Shown piece by piece: positions 6,459 to 8,348 of a stretch of DNA of 8,348 bases; position 1 is the stretch's first letter, and each line of letters starts with the position of its first letter. Both the position numbers and the translations under genes were made by a program. This DNA is from an uncultured bacterium. GTDB taxonomy: Bacteria > Verrucomicrobiota > Lentisphaeria > Victivallales > UBA1829. The notes under the pieces were generated by a model. It searched no databases, was not told the origin of the DNA, and saw only the letters and a program-made list of their open reading frames with translations. Location of the stretch: the NCBI GenBank assembly GCA_900549415.1, contig URNX01000079.1, positions 1-8,348 of the forward strand, in the 5' to 3' direction.

Positions 6459-6791
6459 TCACAGTTTTTTGAACAGCATTCTCACAAACTCACTCGAAAC
6501 GCTTCTGCGCTTCTTCCGTTCACTGTATGGATTCAGTTCATCCGGAGAAATCGATTGCCGGACGCCGAACGCGCAGTTGTGAATCATCGCCAGAATCGCG
6601 GCGGTCTGATTCCATTGCTCCCGCATCTTCCGGCGATGCATCAGACAGAGCTCCCGCGCGGTGTAATTCTCCGGCGGAAGCCCCAGAACTCCGGCTATTT
6701 CATAATTCATCGAAAAAAATGCCTTCCTCGCTTCATTTTTATCCGAAATTGAATATTTTTTACGGTTTGCACCTGACGGGAAAGAAATCAT
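6459..6791 (-). CDS. Phage-morphogenesis-like small protein (orphan)
   Basis: This 110-codon ORF contains a segment resembling small proteins encoded in tail-gene clusters of phages and prophages: IAGVLGLPPENYTARELCLM, a basic patch with EQWNQTAAILAMIHNC, then a segment ending SPDELNPY. Phage relatives, as I recall them, have GV-P--FTLREL-WMA, REEWNHTA-LLA and PADFNPY. The ATG at 6791 has GGAG 5 nt upstream. An in-frame ATG at 6707 (AGGAAGG 11 nt upstream) would give an 82-residue protein that starts where those relatives start, so the first 28 codons are doubtful. No other phage gene is visible on either side, so this is a remnant or a captured gene beside tRNA genes. The exact phage role is not established. 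Confidence 0.55.
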   Translation of the reverse strand: MISFPSGANRKKYSISDKNEARKAFFSMNYEIAGVLGLPPENYTARELCLMHRRKMREQWNQTAAILAMIHNCAFGVRQSISPDELNPYSERKKRRSVSSEFVRMLFKKL

Positions 6792-6852
6792 CCGGACTCC
6801 GCCTTTTGGCAGTTGCGCTTTTTGTTACGTCAGAAAGATTTTATGGAATATC

Positions 6853-6866
6853 TGTGATTTTTCACA
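6853..6866. promoter_or_regulatory. Palindrome TGTGA-N4-TCACA upstream of the sigma gene
   Basis: TGTGATTTTTCACA is a perfect 5-bp inverted repeat around TTTT, about 70 nt before the sigma-factor start and in the gap between divergent genes. The half-sites equal those of CRP, but the spacing is 4 rather than 6, so it is not a standard CRP site. It could be an operator for a related regulator or a chance palindrome. Confidence 0.25.
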
Positions 6867-6934
6867 AACAGCGATAAGAAATTGCATCCTTCCGGCGTCT
6901 TACAGGGAAAGATAATCTTAAAAAGGTAAAAAAC

Positions 6935-7426
6935 TTGTCAGACAATATATACAGAAATATTTTTGCGGAGCTGATCAAAAACAAACTGACGCTGTTTCGT
7001 TCAGTAGCGGTCAAGATCGTCAACTCTCCGGCAGATGCCGATGATGTGGTGCAGAGCGCTTTGCTCCGGGCATGGGACAGACGTGACAGCTTCAGCGGCA
7101 GGCAAGATGCATTGTCTGCATGGGTCGTGAAAATTGTCATCTCTGAAAGTTACAATTTTCTACGAAAAAAACAGCGACAGGAAAAGGTTCTGCAGCAGTT
7201 TACGCTGGAAACACCCTCTGAAAATCCCGCTTTGGAAAAGCTGGATGATGCCATTGCACGGCTGCCGGAGCTTTACCGTGAGACAATACATATTGCCGTG
7301 TTGAGCAAATTAAGCATTGATGAATCATCACGAATACTCGGATGTTCCCCCAACACTTTGTATCAGCGAATACATAAGGCAAAGAGCATGATCCGAGAAA
7401 ACATAAGGAGAAATGCAGATGAATGA
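6935..7426 (+). CDS. ECF-type RNA polymerase sigma-70 factor
   Basis: This 163-residue protein is made of only sigma regions 2 and 4, the ECF (group 4) layout. Region 2 covers about residues 10-78, including ADADDVVQSALLRAWDRRDSF (about 33-53), which binds core polymerase and the -10 element. A short linker (80-100) leads to region 4 (about 103-158): LPELYRETIHIAVLSKLSID followed by the helix-turn-helix SSRILGCSPNTLYQRIHKAK, which should read the -35 element. Translation starts at TTG 6935 with AAAAAGG about 8 nt upstream; no in-frame ATG lies nearby. The stop overlaps the next gene by 8 nt. Neighbours suggest control by a membrane-bound anti-sigma partner. The ECF subgroup and target promoter cannot be told from the sequence alone. 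Confidence 0.9.
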   Translation: MSDNIYRNIFAELIKNKLTLFRSVAVKIVNSPADADDVVQSALLRAWDRRDSFSGRQDALSAWVVKIVISESYNFLRKKQRQEKVLQQFTLETPSENPALEKLDDAIARLPELYRETIHIAVLSKLSIDESSRILGCSPNTLYQRIHKAKSMIRENIRRNADE

Positions 7427-8033
7427 AGATCGTCTTGAAAATTTATTGAAAGAAAAGAAAGACCAGGTGTTTCATTTCAACAGAAGCGAAGAGGAATTTT
7501 TTGCCGGATTCATAGCCGAAACCAAATGCCGTGAAGCTCAAAAAATTCATATCTGGCGGTATGCCGCAATTTTTGCAGCTGTTCTCGGACTGGCGGTGCT
7601 CGCCGTGATTTCAATGCGAAATTATCCGCTGCCAGCCTCTGAAACAACAAAGCCTGTTTCAATGGCAACGAATAAAGCTCCTGCAAGGTCATTTGATCCG
7701 ATGCAGGAATCTTTGCGGCTCTTCGGCGATGATGTTGCAGTTCTTTTTGTTGGAAATGATCTGGTGATCGGGGAACGGATGAACAGAGAAATGCCTTCCA
7801 ATGTTCTCAATGTCAAACTTGCAGACAATCTCGAGTTGAAAATTGCCTGTGCCGACAATGACTCCATTTCCATCAATGCACCTGGAGTTTTCGGAAATAT
7901 CATTGTTTCCCGCAGTGACCGCCAGACACTGGTTCTGGATGTGGATTTGTTGATTCTAGGCAAGCGGATACACACACAAATTCCGGTAGACAGTAAAATA
8001 CAGAAGAATCAATCGGGTCGGATTCTCTCATGA
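7419..8033 (+). CDS. Single-pass membrane protein, putative anti-sigma factor
   Basis: This 204-residue protein has a charged N-terminal segment (about 1-45), one hydrophobic helix (about 48-66, YAAIFAAVLGLAVLAVISM) and a C-terminal domain of about 135 residues that should lie in the periplasm. That shape, directly after an ECF sigma gene, suggests an anti-sigma factor. The segment lacks the HxxxCxxC zinc motif of ZAS-type anti-sigma domains, and I recognise no FecR signature. The C-terminal part alternates hydrophobic and polar residues, as in beta-rich domains. I chose ATG 7419 because AAGGAG lies 8 nt upstream; the ATG at 7413 would leave 2 nt. It overlaps the sigma gene by 8 nt and the next gene by 4 nt. 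The anti-sigma role rests on context and topology. Confidence 0.75.
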   Translation: MNEDRLENLLKEKKDQVFHFNRSEEEFFAGFIAETKCREAQKIHIWRYAAIFAAVLGLAVLAVISMRNYPLPASETTKPVSMATNKAPARSFDPMQESLRLFGDDVAVLFVGNDLVIGERMNREMPSNVLNVKLADNLELKIACADNDSISINAPGVFGNIIVSRSDRQTLVLDVDLLILGKRIHTQIPVDSKIQKNQSGRILS

Positions 8034-8348
8034 AACATCTTTTCGCCATACTGCTTTTTCTTGTTATTGCATTGCCGTTTCTTTATGCGGATAATGCTGT
8101 GTTGAATTTGTGGTCGGGTAAATTGTACGATTTCCCCGGCGACGGCAAATGGCAGCTCGTGGCCGCTCATGGACGGGTGTTGGCTGAAGGTAATGGTTGT
8201 ATCCGTTTTCAGCTCCCGGCATTGCCGGCAGGAAGTTCGCTGGATGCTTACTTGGAAAATGGCGGTAAAAAACAGAAACTTTGCTTTTATTCACCACGGC
8301 TTTTTACCGGAATTCAGGCAACGGCATTTGATTTGAATATCAAACATG
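8030..8348 (+). CDS. Secreted hypothetical protein, 3' end cut by window edge
   Basis: At least 106 codons are visible. The ATG overlaps the previous stop (ATGA, 4 nt), so translation is probably coupled; only a weak SD is seen. Residues 1-20 are a clear signal peptide: Lys near the start, a Leu/Phe/Ile-rich core (LFAILLFLVIALPF) and a likely signal-peptidase site LYA|D. The mature part begins DNAVLNLWSGKLYDFPGDGK and looks beta-rich (WQLVAAHGRV, CIRFQLPALP). I do not recognise the family. As the third gene of the sigma unit it is likely periplasmic or exported and under the same control; the missing C-terminal part could change this reading. Confidence 0.8.
   Translation, partial: MKHLFAILLFLVIALPFLYADNAVLNLWSGKLYDFPGDGKWQLVAAHGRVLAEGNGCIRFQLPALPAGSSLDAYLENGGKKQKLCFYSPRLFTGIQATAFDLNIKH

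Noticed and set aside
8064..8297. Minus-strand 77-codon open frame
   Set aside because: It is antisense to a protein with a clear signal peptide and coupled start, and has no SD or family signal.
1..8348. CRISPR arrays, insertion sequences or rRNA
   Set aside because: I saw no regularly spaced direct repeats, transposase motifs with terminal repeats, or rRNA-like stretches.

Overview
The window looks like chromosomal DNA of a Gram-negative bacterium of about 50% G+C. A WaaF-type heptosyltransferase implies a lipopolysaccharide core. The mix of an ECF sigma trio, a phage-type small protein and a fructose-type EIIA would fit the Lentisphaerota/PVC bacteria, but that placement is inference and no marker here proves it.

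Region 1 (1-5262, minus strand) is a compact block read right to left: waaF (heptosyltransferase), a likely promoter inside the waaF tail, then ilvN (acetolactate synthase regulatory subunit), an archaeal-type XPB helicase, a Bax1/DUF790 protein, and a DjlA-like membrane J-domain co-chaperone that runs off the left edge. From ilvN to the co-chaperone the spacing is 10 nt, a 7-nt overlap and 32 nt, so the four genes look like one operon. The notable part is the XPB-Bax1 pair, a helicase-nuclease machine characterised in archaea. Here it sits in a bacterial operon beside an amino-acid biosynthesis gene, with its genes overlapping, so the two proteins are probably made together and work together on DNA.

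Region 2 (5263-6342) holds a 50-codon basic small protein (+) and a ptsN-like EIIA gene (-). They converge on a shared bidirectional terminator. An A/T-rich gap with an 11-bp inverted repeat follows, then tandem tRNA-Thr(CGU) and tRNA-Val(CAC) genes on the plus strand.

Region 3 (6343-8348) has a lone phage-morphogenesis-like gene (-) just past the tRNAs. After it comes a plus-strand trio with overlapping genes: an ECF-type sigma factor (TTG start), a single-pass membrane protein in the anti-sigma position, and a secreted protein cut by the right edge. The trio resembles a cell-envelope signalling unit whose membrane and secreted parts I do not recognise.
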